Notes: a model not told the origin generated them from the sequence alone. A stretch of DNA of 7,402 bases from an uncultured Actinomycetes bacterium (GCA_937862675.1 CALMEC010000121.1:1-7402), one strand, 5' to 3'. Numbered from the stretch's first letter, positions 1-5,747 are shown. Numbers and translations: made by a program.

Positions 1-143
1 AGCACGCGCAGGCGGCCGGCCTTGACGTGCGGCTGCGATGAATTGATGGCGGCGAAAGATACCTTCACGTTGCCGCCGATGATGTCTGCATAGGCCGCGC
101 CCATTCCCTTGTAGGGGAACAATCGGGGAAGCACGCCGCCCCC
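1..143 (-). pseudogene. Fragment of a Bug/TctC-family solute-binding protein, no start, runs off left edge
   Basis: Translating the minus strand from base 140 to the edge gives 46 open codons. They contain FPYKGMGAAYADIIGG, followed about ten residues later by QPHVKAGRLRV. This matches the conserved core of Bug (TctC-type) periplasmic binding proteins, where a PYKG..(A)..(D)(L/I)(L/I)GGQV segment is followed by (P)H(I/V)(K)AGKLR(A/V)LAVT. These extracytoplasmic proteins bind carboxylates and similar ligands for tripartite tricarboxylate transporters and are most numerous in Betaproteobacteria. The fragment has no start codon and abuts the truncated ABC gene at a run of seven C. Bases 1-130 are about 62% GC by hand count, with AT-ending codons such as GTA, TCT, AAT and TCA, unlike the neighbouring genes. 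Family assignment is from motif memory only. The rest of the protein would lie left of the window. Confidence 0.7.
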
Positions 144-1276
144 CCGCCGATGGTCATCACGCCACTGACGACGCGGAGACCGCCCACCACGGCAACCAGG
201 ACGTAGGTGAGGTTCCCGATGAACATCATCGCCGGCATGATGATCCCGGAGATGAACTGCGCCCGGAACGACGACTCGTAGAGCTCGTCGTTGGTCTCGC
301 CGAACCGCCGGGCCGCCTCGTGCCGCTGACCGAAGACCGTGACCAGCGAATGCCCGGTGTAGAACTCCTCCACCTGGCTATTCAGCTCGCCGGTGGCGCG
401 CCACTGCGTGATGAACTGCTTCTGGCTGCGCTTCGCGATCTGGGCGGTGAGGAGGAACATCACGGGGATCGAGAGGAGCGCGATCAGCGTGAGCCACCCG
501 CTGACGGTGAACATCATGATCACGGTCCCGATCACGGTCAGGATGCTGACGAGGAGCTGCGACATCGTCTGCTGCATCGACTGGGAGATGTTGTCGATGT
601 CGTTGGTGACACGCGAGAGCACCTCGCCGCGCTGCTGGCGGTCGAAGTAGGACAGGGGCAGCCGGTTGAGCTTGTCCTCGACGTCGGCGCGGAGGGTGCT
701 CATCGTGCGCATGACGATGCCCGCGAGGAGGAACCCCTGCAGCCACATGATGAGCGAGCTCATCGCATAGAGGCCGACCACCCAGAGGAGCACGCGGCCG
801 AGGGCGCCGAAGTCGACACCCACGCCGGGCGTGACGTCCATGCCGGCGATCATGTCGGCACGGGTGTTCTGGCCCATGGCCCGGAGTGCGGCGACGGCGT
901 CCGCCTTCGTCGCACCGTCCGGCAACGGGAGGTCCCCCAGCGCGTGCCCCATCCAGCCGTTGGCGATGATGTCCGTGGCATGCCCGATGACCCGCGGGGC
1001 GATGACGGACAGGGTCACCCCGGCGACCGCCATGAGGATCACGATGCCGACCACGAAGCCGTCCGGTCGCAGGAGGCCGACCAGACGCCGGATGGAGCGG
1101 CCGAAGTCCTGGGACTTCTCGACCGGCATGGGGCCGCCGCCGAACGGCGACCGGCGGTTGGTGCCGGCCCGTGTGGCGTGACGGACCGTGTCCGCGTCGC
1201 GCGCGGCCTCGTCGTGGGGCGCTGCCGGATCGGTCGCCGGAGCGGGATCCGTTTCGTTCTCGCGATCCCTGCTCAT
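65..1276 (-). CDS. ABC exporter half-transporter (TM288/BmrD-like), truncated before TM6 and the ATPase domain
   Basis: This is the second subunit of a predicted heterodimeric multidrug-type ABC exporter. The ATG at 1276 overlaps the stop of the upstream ABC gene (ATGA), with GGAGG at 1281..1285. Residues 1-50 form a hydrophilic, disordered-looking tail ending in GGGPMPVEKSQDF, a style typical of the longer partner in such pairs. Membrane segments follow at roughly 72-94, 160-187, 240-257, 262-278 and 342-364. Residues 208-226 (LSYFDRQQRGEVLSRVTND) are the characteristic coupling region. Homology ends after VVSGVMTIG (residue 377, base 146), where family members continue with D-x-QAF and TM6. 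The frame then runs 26 unrelated residues to a TGA at 65. There is no Walker A, signature or Walker B, so the 403-residue product could not hydrolyse ATP. An intact homologue would be about 600-680 residues. Confidence 0.88.
   Translation of the reverse strand: MSRDRENETDPAPATDPAAPHDEAARDADTVRHATRAGTNRRSPFGGGPMPVEKSQDFGRSIRRLVGLLRPDGFVVGIVILMAVAGVTLSVIAPRVIGHATDIIANGWMGHALGDLPLPDGATKADAVAALRAMGQNTRADMIAGMDVTPGVGVDFGALGRVLLWVVGLYAMSSLIMWLQGFLLAGIVMRTMSTLRADVEDKLNRLPLSYFDRQQRGEVLSRVTNDIDNISQSMQQTMSQLLVSILTVIGTVIMMFTVSGWLTLIALLSIPVMFLLTAQIAKRSQKQFITQWRATGELNSQVEEFYTGHSLVTVFGQRHEAARRFGETNDELYESSFRAQFISGIIMPAMMFIGNLTYVLVAVVGGLRVVSGVMTIGGGAACFPDCSPTREWARPMQTSSAAT
139..146. other. Junction between ABC transporter and Bug/TctC sequence at a C7 run
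   Basis: Minus-strand ABC homology ends at the GGC codon 146..148. Bug-like homology begins within the next few codons in a different frame. Bases 139..145 are seven consecutive C. None of the three minus frames to the left of the run encodes ABC TM6 or ATPase motifs, so a simple homopolymer indel does not explain the loss. Confidence 0.7.
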
Positions 1277-3006
1277 GCCGCCTCCGCCGCCGTGAGCTGG
1301 GAGGCCACGATCTCCGCATATGTCGCGCAGTCCGCGAGGAGCCCCTCGTGCGTGCCGATCCCGACGATCCGCCCGTTGTCGAGAACGATGATCTGGTCGG
1401 CGTCGCGGATGGTGGAGACCCGCTGCGCGACCACGATCATGGCGGCGGTCCGGAGCACCGGCCGCAGCGCCTGGCGCAGTCGCGCGTCCGTGGCCACGTC
1501 GAGCGCGGAGAACGCGTCGTCGAAGACGTAGACGGCCGGACGCCGCACCAGGGCACGGGCGATCGCGAGACGCTGACGCTGACCGCCCGACACGTTGCCG
1601 CCGCCTTGGGCGATGGGCGTGTCGAGCCCGTCGGGCATGGCCGCCACGAAGTCCGCCCCCTGCGCGATGTGCAGCGCGTCCCACAGCTCCTCGTCCGTGG
1701 CGTCCGGGTTGCCGAAGCGGAGGTTGGTCGCCACGGTGCCCGCGAAGAGCAGCGCCCGTTGCGGCACCAGCCCGATGCGCGCCCAGAGCTCCTCCGGCCG
1801 GTAACGGCGCACGTCCAGGCCGTCCACGCTGACGCTTCCGTCGGTGACATCGAACAGACGGGGGATGAGGGAGATCAGCGTGCTCTTCCCGGACCCCGTG
1901 GATCCGATGATGGCCGTCGTCTTTCCGGGCTCGGCCGTGAAGGACACATCGGAGAGCACCGGGTCGTCCGCGCCCGGGTAGCGGAAGGACACGTGGTCGA
2001 ACCGCAGGACGCCGCGCGGAGGCGGCGCGGGATCGGGATGCTCCGGCGGCGCGACGGACGGAACGGTGTCGAGCACCTCCCCGATGCGGTCGGCACTGAC
2101 CGCCGCGCGCGGGATCATGGCGGCCATGAACGTCGCCATCATCACGGACATCAGGATCATCGTCAGGTAGACGAGGAACGCGGTGAGCGCGCCCAGCTCG
2201 ATGGTGCCGTCGTTCACCCGGTGCCCGCCGAACCAGAGCACGGCGGCGCTCGAGACGTTCAGGATCATCATGATCGACGGGAACATGAGCGCCATGATCC
2301 GGCCGACGCGCAGCGTGACCAGGTTGAGCTCCTCGTTGGCGTCGCCGAAGCGCCGCACCTCCTCGGGCTCGCGCACGAAGGCGCGCACCACGCGGATCCC
2401 GGTGATCTGCTCGCGCATGACCCGGTTGATGCCGTCCAGCTTGCGCTGCATGGCACGGTAGCCCGGCACGAGGTTGACGACGATGAGGCCGGTGCAGATG
2501 ACGAGGAGCGGGACGGCGACCAGCAGGAGCCAGGAGAGCCCGGCGTCCTCCCGGAGGGCCATGATGATGCCGCCGATGCACATGATGGGGGCGACGACCA
2601 GGAGCGTGAACGTCATGACGATCAGGGTCTGGACCTGCGTCACGTCGTTGGTGTTGCGGGTGATGAGCGACGCCGGGGTGAAGTGGTTGACCTCGCGGTC
2701 GGCGAACGTCTCCACGGTCCGGAAGAGTTCCTGGCGCACGTCGCGGCCGAAGGCCATGGCGACCTTGGCCCCCACGTAGACCGCGGCGATGCTGCAGGCG
2801 ACCTGCACCAGGGTGACCCCGAGCATGCCGCCGCCGTATCCCCAGATCGTCGCGATGTCGCCTGCGGCCAGGCCCTTGTCGATGATGTCCGCGTTCAAGC
2901 GGGGCAGGTAGAGGGAGGCGATCGTGCCGATCAGCTGCAGGACGAGGATGACCGCGATCTGCCGCGTGTAGGGACGCAGGAAGCGCCGTCCGAGCCGGAT
3001 CAGCAC
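1273..3006 (-). CDS. ABC exporter half-transporter with degenerate ATPase site (TM287/BmrC-like)
   Basis: This 577-residue membrane-spanning/ATP-binding half-transporter is full length for the YheI/BmrC/TM287 class. The GTG start at 3006 has GGAGG at 3017..3021, and the protein opens with the typical RRFLRPY. Six membrane segments fall near 16-34, 60-80, 131-152, 158-180, 237-259 and 272-294. The nucleotide-binding domain has Walker A GSTGSGKST (368-376), Q-loop Gln416, signature NVSGGQ (471-476), Walker B VYVFDD (492-497) and D-loop SALD (500-503). The catalytic Glu after Walker B is Asp497, and the switch His is Gln528 (VAQRVSTI). These are the hallmark substitutions of the degenerate site in heterodimeric exporters, so it should need a partner with the canonical site. 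The next gene overlaps it by ATGA and is that partner by sequence, but truncated. Role inferred: drug or lipid-like efflux at the cytoplasmic membrane under the adjacent TetR. Substrate unknown. Confidence 0.96.
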   Translation of the reverse strand: MLIRLGRRFLRPYTRQIAVILVLQLIGTIASLYLPRLNADIIDKGLAAGDIATIWGYGGGMLGVTLVQVACSIAAVYVGAKVAMAFGRDVRQELFRTVETFADREVNHFTPASLITRNTNDVTQVQTLIVMTFTLLVVAPIMCIGGIIMALREDAGLSWLLLVAVPLLVICTGLIVVNLVPGYRAMQRKLDGINRVMREQITGIRVVRAFVREPEEVRRFGDANEELNLVTLRVGRIMALMFPSIMMILNVSSAAVLWFGGHRVNDGTIELGALTAFLVYLTMILMSVMMATFMAAMIPRAAVSADRIGEVLDTVPSVAPPEHPDPAPPPRGVLRFDHVSFRYPGADDPVLSDVSFTAEPGKTTAIIGSTGSGKSTLISLIPRLFDVTDGSVSVDGLDVRRYRPEELWARIGLVPQRALLFAGTVATNLRFGNPDATDEELWDALHIAQGADFVAAMPDGLDTPIAQGGGNVSGGQRQRLAIARALVRRPAVYVFDDAFSALDVATDARLRQALRPVLRTAAMIVVAQRVSTIRDADQIIVLDNGRIVGIGTHEGLLADCATYAEIVASQLTAAEAA

Positions 3007-3110
3007 GGCCGCACCGCCTCCGCCCGTGCGTCGCGCCGGTCACGCCCGCGCGTTCCGCCACGGCCCGCGGATGCCCGTGCATCTTTCCGTGCGCCCGCCA
3101 GGCCGGTCAT
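3000..3110 (-). CDS. Possible 36-codon bridging ORF between tetR and the ABC gene
   Basis: An ATG at 3110 overlaps the tetR stop (ATGA). The frame stays open for 36 codons and ends at a TGA (3000..3002) just past the GTG start of the ABC gene. It has no Shine-Dalgarno of its own beyond coupling. The product is Arg/Ala/Gly-rich (for example RGRDRRDARAEAVR), as expected of random high-GC frames, and resembles no family I know. It could serve only to carry ribosomes across the 100-base gap, or be chance. Confidence 0.2.
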   Translation of the reverse strand: MTGLAGARKDARASAGRGGTRGRDRRDARAEAVRPC

Positions 3111-3700
3111 ACCCGACCCCGCTCGGCATGCGCGGCCCCCGGGGAGACGCGCACCCCGTTCAGAAGGACGCGCACGATGTCGTCGGTCCCCAGGGGACGC
3201 CCCTCGTTGATGAGGGGATGCGTGGACGAGAACACGAGCAGTCGCAGAACGTCCGCCGCCGTCTCCGGGGGGACGGAGAGCTCGTCCGCGTACGAGCGGA
3301 GGAGGGCGACCACGCGCAGCTCGACCGCGCCGCGTTCCGGCCGGGGCTGGCGTGCCGCCTCCGGGATCCACCGCGCCGCCATGGCGACGTCGAAGATCTC
3401 GCTCACGCGTCGTCGGGTGACCTCGACGAGCCGGGTGACGAAGTCCGCGAGGGGGACCCCGGTGTCCAGCCCGTCGAGCTCGGCGAGCATGGGCTCGGGC
3501 CGGCAGGCGTACTCGACGACCTCCCGCAGGATCTCGTTCTTGTCCGAGAAGACCCGGAACAGCGTGCCCTCGGCGACCCCCGCCGCCTCGGCGATCTGCC
3601 GGGTCGTGACCAGACGTCCGTGTTCACGGACCAGGGGGACGGCCGCCGCCGCGATGGAGGTGCGCCGTTCCTCACGTGACATCGCCGGCGCTCGACCCAT
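3107..3700 (-). CDS. TetR/AcrR-family transcriptional regulator
   Basis: A 197-residue protein, normal for TetR repressors. The N-terminal helix-turn-helix lies around residues 15-58: TTRQIAEAAGVAEGTLFRVF (32-51) is the classic TetR DNA-binding segment, followed by DKNEIL. The C-terminal ligand-binding half is divergent, as usual, so the ligand cannot be predicted. I chose the ATG at 3700. An in-frame GTG at 3730 would start inside the palindromic operator, while the 3700 start falls a few bases below a plausible -10 box and has no Shine-Dalgarno, consistent with a leaderless message. A second in-frame ATG at 3682 is also possible. It is the first gene of the efflux module, 100 bases before the ABC pair and co-directional, so it probably represses itself and the exporter until an effector binds. 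Confidence 0.94.
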   Translation of the reverse strand: MGRAPAMSREERRTSIAAAAVPLVREHGRLVTTRQIAEAAGVAEGTLFRVFSDKNEILREVVEYACRPEPMLAELDGLDTGVPLADFVTRLVEVTRRRVSEIFDVAMAARWIPEAARQPRPERGAVELRVVALLRSYADELSVPPETAADVLRLLVFSSTHPLINEGRPLGTDDIVRVLLNGVRVSPGAAHAERGRV

Positions 3701-3709
3701 GACGGACAC

Positions 3710-3737
3710 AGTAAATGAGTGAGCACTCACTCCGCAA
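3710..3737 (-). promoter_or_regulatory. Predicted promoter of tetR and the ABC exporter genes
   Basis: On the minus strand, TTGCGG (3737..3732) and TTTACT (3715..3710) are separated by 16 bases and resemble -35 and -10 boxes (3/6 and 4/6 matches to TTGACA and TATAAT). A start point about seven bases downstream would fall around 3703, three bases before the ATG at 3700. That would give a leaderless or nearly leaderless mRNA, common in actinobacteria. The boxes are weak, and the call rests mainly on their fit with the operator and start codon. Confidence 0.5.
3717..3732. promoter_or_regulatory. Palindromic TetR-type operator
   Basis: GAGTGAG-CA-CTCACTC is a perfect inverted repeat with 7-base arms and a 2-base centre. 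It lies 17 bases upstream of the tetR ATG and fills the spacer between the proposed -35 and -10 boxes. Size, symmetry and position fit a TetR-family binding site for autorepression. Binding by this particular regulator is inferred. Confidence 0.72.
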
Positions 3738-3785
3738 CTGAGGTGGCCCTAAATCACCGGCAGGGGACGGTGCCTCCGCAGCCCC

Positions 3786-3820
3786 GTGTCATGCCCGGTG
3801 CCAGGCACCCGACATGACAC
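3786..3820. repeat. REP-like imperfect palindrome, copy 1
   Basis: The left arm GTGTCATGCCCGGTGCC and right arm GGCACCCGACATGACAC pair around a central A with 15 of 17 positions matching. The core GGTGCC-A-GGCACC is perfect. It differs from copy 2 at a single base, A against G at position 27 of the unit (base 3812). No T-run follows on either strand, so an intrinsic terminator is less likely than a REP-type extragenic palindrome or protein site. Confidence 0.75.
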
Positions 3821-3872
3821 CGATCAGAGCATCCCCCGATTTGCAGGGAGAACTCGGCCGGTGACACTGCAC

Positions 3873-3907
3873 GTGTCATGCCCGGTGCCAGGCACCCGGC
3901 ATGACAC
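3873..3907. repeat. REP-like imperfect palindrome, copy 2
   Basis: Same 35-bp unit as copy 1, with GTGTCATGCCCGGTGCC and GGCACCCGGCATGACAC around a central A. Sixteen of 17 arm positions pair, and a flanking C/G pair (3872/3908) extends the stem. The copies are in the same orientation, 87 bases start to start, with 52 bases of unrelated sequence between them. This paired arrangement is typical of REP-family elements. Confidence 0.75.
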
Positions 3908-3995
3908 GGCCACTCCTCGCATGACGGTCACCGCGGCACCTCCCTCGGAAGGCCGGCCACGCTGTCAGCGCGTGCGATCGGTCAGTGCACGTGCT

Positions 3996-4012
3996 GGGTG
4001 CCCGTGGCGCCC
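3996..4012. other. Short GC-rich stem-loop after the oxidoreductase gene
   Basis: GGGTGCC-CGT-GGCGCCC forms a 7-bp stem on the plus strand with one T-G wobble. In minus-strand sense it lies 31 bases beyond the stop at 4044. There is no U-tract, so it may be a weak or factor-assisted 3' end or a decayed relative of the nearby palindromes. Confidence 0.3.
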
Positions 4013-4043
4013 GCTAGCCGCCACGCGTTGATGCCCACCGTGA

Positions 4044-4502
4044 TCATGTGGCCTCGACCGGGGTGAGCCGGAAGACCGGATGCCGAGCCGACTCGTCCAT
4101 CAGCTCCTCATCGGTCGCATCCGTTCCCACTCCCCAGTAGGCCCTCGTGACCGGAACCGATTCGATGTAGAGGCGGATGACCGGGACCGCCGTCGACGCA
4201 TCGACCTCGCGAGCCCGGAAGGAGACGGTCCGGCGACCACGCCGCAGGGAGCCGACGCCCGCGACCCGGAGGTTGCGCACCCACTCGACCTCGCCGTAGG
4301 GCGCGACGAGCCACCGCGACCCGTCGTGCGTCATCACATCGACGGGATTGGTGCGCGCCACACCCGACCTTCGCCCCGTCACCGTCAGCAGATGCCGATA
4401 CCGGGCACCCAGCCCGAGCCGGGTCAGGAGGGTGTACACCGCATTCGCCGACCGCTGGACACCGTTCAGGCGGTACGTCCTGGGTCTTCTCCGACGGCTC
4501 AT
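4044..4502 (-). CDS. Nitroreductase-family deazaflavin (F420)-dependent oxidoreductase
   Basis: With the ATG at 4502 the product is 152 residues, the usual size of Ddn-type split-barrel proteins that use reduced cofactor F420 to reduce nitro compounds, quinones or similar substrates. Family landmarks are RLGLGARYRHLLTVTGRRSG (28-47), NPVDVM (52-57), WLVAPYGEVEWVRNLR (64-79) and C-terminal HPVFRL (141-146). No signal peptide is apparent, so it is probably cytoplasmic or loosely membrane-associated. Start choice: the frame is open to a GTG at 4616, but the extra 38 residues are low-complexity and unlike the family. The ATG at 4502 overlaps the TGA of a leader ORF that has a strong Shine-Dalgarno, favouring translational coupling. 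Physiological substrate unknown. Its presence implies the host makes F420. It is co-directional with, but separated from, the rhamnose operon. Confidence 0.9.
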   Translation of the reverse strand: MSRRRRPRTYRLNGVQRSANAVYTLLTRLGLGARYRHLLTVTGRRSGVARTNPVDVMTHDGSRWLVAPYGEVEWVRNLRVAGVGSLRRGRRTVSFRAREVDASTAVPVIRLYIESVPVTRAYWGVGTDATDEELMDESARHPVFRLTPVEAT

Positions 4503-4669
4503 GCCACGAGAGGAGACGACGACAGCCGGGGCGTCCCGCATCTCCGGGACCTGGGCCGCCGCGTCGGTGGCGTCATCGCCCGCGCGTCGAGCCGACCCGG
4601 TGCGGAGTCCTGCCACGGCGTTCGTGCCACCGCGACGGTCCCCGAAGAACGGCGTCGCATCGTTCCCAT
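4499..4669 (-). CDS. 56-codon leader ORF coupled to the oxidoreductase gene
   Basis: The ATG at 4669 is preceded by AGGAGGG (4674..4680) at 4-5 bases, the best ribosome-binding site in the window. The frame runs 56 codons and its TGA (4499..4501) overlaps the ATG of the oxidoreductase as ATGA. The product (MGTMRRRSSGTVAVARTP at its start) is Arg-, Pro- and Ser-rich with no recognised domain, so it may matter for translation rather than as a protein. The alternative is that the leader is an ancestral N-terminus displaced by a frameshift, or that the oxidoreductase is initiated further upstream. The overlap and ribosome-binding site are seen directly; function is inferred. Confidence 0.45.
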   Translation of the reverse strand: MGTMRRRSSGTVAVARTPWQDSAPGRLDARAMTPPTRRPRSRRCGTPRLSSSPLVA

Positions 4670-4673
4670 GTCA

Positions 4674-4680
4674 CCCTCCT
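4674..4680 (-). promoter_or_regulatory. Strong ribosome-binding site for the leader ORF
   Basis: AGGAGGG on the minus strand ends 4 bases before the ATG at 4669. The oxidoreductase ATG at 4502 and the alternative GTG at 4616 have no comparable site, so this is the only obvious ribosome entry point for the transcript. Confidence 0.6.
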
Positions 4681-4732
4681 GGTCGTCCCCGGACAGACGT
4701 GTCCCGGTCACACGATGTCACGCGCGTGTTAA

Positions 4733-4743
4733 GTGTCTGACAC
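4733..4743. repeat. 11-bp palindrome after rfbB
   Basis: GTGTC-T-GACAC is a perfect inverted repeat 8 bases beyond the rfbB stop. It has the same 5-1-5 architecture as the core GTGCC-A-GGCAC of the REP-like units and differs by transitions in the arms. In minus-strand sense, CTGACA/TGTCAG (4755..4750 and 4743..4738 region) can also pair around rfbB's last codon. No T-run was seen. Confidence 0.4.
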
Positions 4744-4751
4744 CAGCGCTG

Positions 4752-5747
4752 TCAGCGGCCCAGACGGGCGTACGTCTCCTCCGCGGCCACTTTGGACGCC
4801 TCCCACCAGTCGCGGTTGTCCGTGTACCAGGCGATGGTGTCGGCAAGTCCCGCGCGCAGATCCGAGTAACGGGGCCGCCAGTCCGTCTCCGCCCGAAGTT
4901 TCGAGGCGTCGATCGCGTAGCGCATGTCGTGTCCGGGCCGGTCGTTGACGTGCTCGAACCAATCGGCCGGCTTGTCCATCAGCTCCAGCAGGAGCGCGAT
5001 GATCCGGCGGTTGTTCTGCTCGCCGTCGGCACCGATGAGATAGGTCTCGCCCGGCCGCCCCTGCTCGATGATGGCGACCACGGCGTCGTTGTGGTCGTCC
5101 ACGTGGATCCAGTCGCGGACGTTCTCGCCGGAGCCGTAGAGCTTCGGCTTCACACCGTCCAGGATTCCCGTGATCTGGCGCGGGATGAACTTCTCCACGT
5201 GCTGCCGCGGACCGTAGTTGTTGCTGCAGTTGGACAGCGTCGCCTGGATCCCGAACGACCGGATCCACGCGCGGACGAGCAGATCCGCCGATCCCTTGGA
5301 CGCCGAGTACGGGCTGGACGGGTTGAGCGGGGTGGTCTCGCTGAACCGCTCCGGGTCGTCCAGCTCCAGGTCGCCGTACACCTCGTCGGTCGAGATGTGG
5401 TGCAGACGCTTGCCGTGCCGCCGCACGGCCTCCAGGATGCGGAACGTGCCCACGATGTTCGACTCGATGAACGGCCACGGGTCGTCCAGTGAGTTGTCGT
5501 TGTGCGACTCGGCCGCGAAGTGCACCACGATGTCCGTCTCGGCCACCAGCCGGTCGACGAGAGCGGCGTCGGCGATGGAGCCCTCCACGAACCGGATGCG
5601 GTCGCCGGCGGGATCCAGCGAGCGGCGGTTGCCGGCATAGGTCAGGGCGTCGACCACGGTGAGGTCCCAGCCGGGACGGGTCTCGAGGATTCGCAGGACG
5701 AAGTTGGAGCCGATGAAACCGGCGCCGCCGGTGACGAGGACCTTCAC
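4752..5747 (-). CDS. rfbB: dTDP-glucose 4,6-dehydratase
   Basis: Second enzyme of dTDP-L-rhamnose synthesis: it dehydrates dTDP-glucose to dTDP-4-keto-6-deoxyglucose using tightly bound NAD+. The 331-residue length is typical of RmlB. It is an extended short-chain dehydrogenase/reductase with nucleotide-binding GGAGFIG (7-13), HFAAESH (76-82), catalytic STDEVYG (119-125; Thr120, Asp121, Glu122) and YSASK (147-151; Tyr147, Lys151). NNYGPRQHVEKFIP (176-189) and YGSGENVRDWIHVDDH (204-219) are strongly RmlB-specific. The GTG at 5747 was chosen because it begins the KVLVTGGAG strand directly and has AGAAAGG upstream; a longer in-frame ATG at 5840 would overlap rfbD. It lies 40 bases after rfbD and is the last gene of the rhamnose operon. 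The motif SHNDNSL is a small variation on the usual SHVDxSI. Confidence 0.97.
   Translation of the reverse strand: MKVLVTGGAGFIGSNFVLRILETRPGWDLTVVDALTYAGNRRSLDPAGDRIRFVEGSIADAALVDRLVAETDIVVHFAAESHNDNSLDDPWPFIESNIVGTFRILEAVRRHGKRLHHISTDEVYGDLELDDPERFSETTPLNPSSPYSASKGSADLLVRAWIRSFGIQATLSNCSNNYGPRQHVEKFIPRQITGILDGVKPKLYGSGENVRDWIHVDDHNDAVVAIIEQGRPGETYLIGADGEQNNRRIIALLLELMDKPADWFEHVNDRPGHDMRYAIDASKLRAETDWRPRYSDLRAGLADTIAWYTDNRDWWEASKVAAEETYARLGR

Larger units (their letters stand above)
3701..4043. other. 343-base intergenic region between the oxidoreductase and tetR
   Basis: No credible coding sequence was found on either strand. The region contains the tetR promoter/operator (3710..3737), two near-identical 35-bp palindromes (3786..3820 and 3873..3907) and a shorter hairpin (3996..4012) just past the oxidoreductase stop. 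A plus-strand open frame from 3786 simply translates the palindromes into a repeated CPVPGTRHDT and is not considered a gene. Bases 3908..3995 show nothing I can name. Confidence 0.7.

Noticed and set aside
65..1276. A single-base frameshift at the C7 run as the cause of the ABC truncation
   Set aside because: All three minus-strand frames left of the run were translated. None shows the expected D-x-QAF/TM6 segment or any ATPase motif, while one frame matches a different family. A frameshift alone cannot restore the gene.
1277..3082. Upstream extension of the truncated ABC frame (open for about 600 more codons)
   Set aside because: It is an out-of-frame shadow of the intact ABC gene with Arg/Pro/His-rich, low-complexity translation. 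The protein clearly begins at MSRDREN with an ATGA overlap.
1171..3210. 679-codon plus-strand open frame
   Set aside because: It is antisense to the ABC gene, produced by high GC. The translation is rich in Arg, His, Asp and Gly, with no domain and no plausible ribosome-binding site.
3786..3907. CRISPR array
   Set aside because: There are only two units, each strongly self-complementary, with a 52-base gap and no cas gene in view. A REP-like pair fits better.
3786..4012. Intrinsic (rho-independent) terminators
   Set aside because: The stems are good, but no T-run follows on either strand, so a terminator call is not supported.
3908..4043. tRNA or small RNA gene
   Set aside because: No cloverleaf, T-loop consensus or other recognisable RNA fold beyond a 7-bp hairpin was found.
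4690..4751. Promoter for the leader ORF and oxidoreductase
   Set aside because: A -35-like TTAACA exists just after the 4733..4743 palindrome (minus strand), but no convincing -10 box lies at proper spacing. Read-through from rfbB is equally possible.
4080..5492. 470-codon plus-strand open frame
   Set aside because: It is the antisense shadow of the oxidoreductase and rfbB, with biased composition and no recognised motif.
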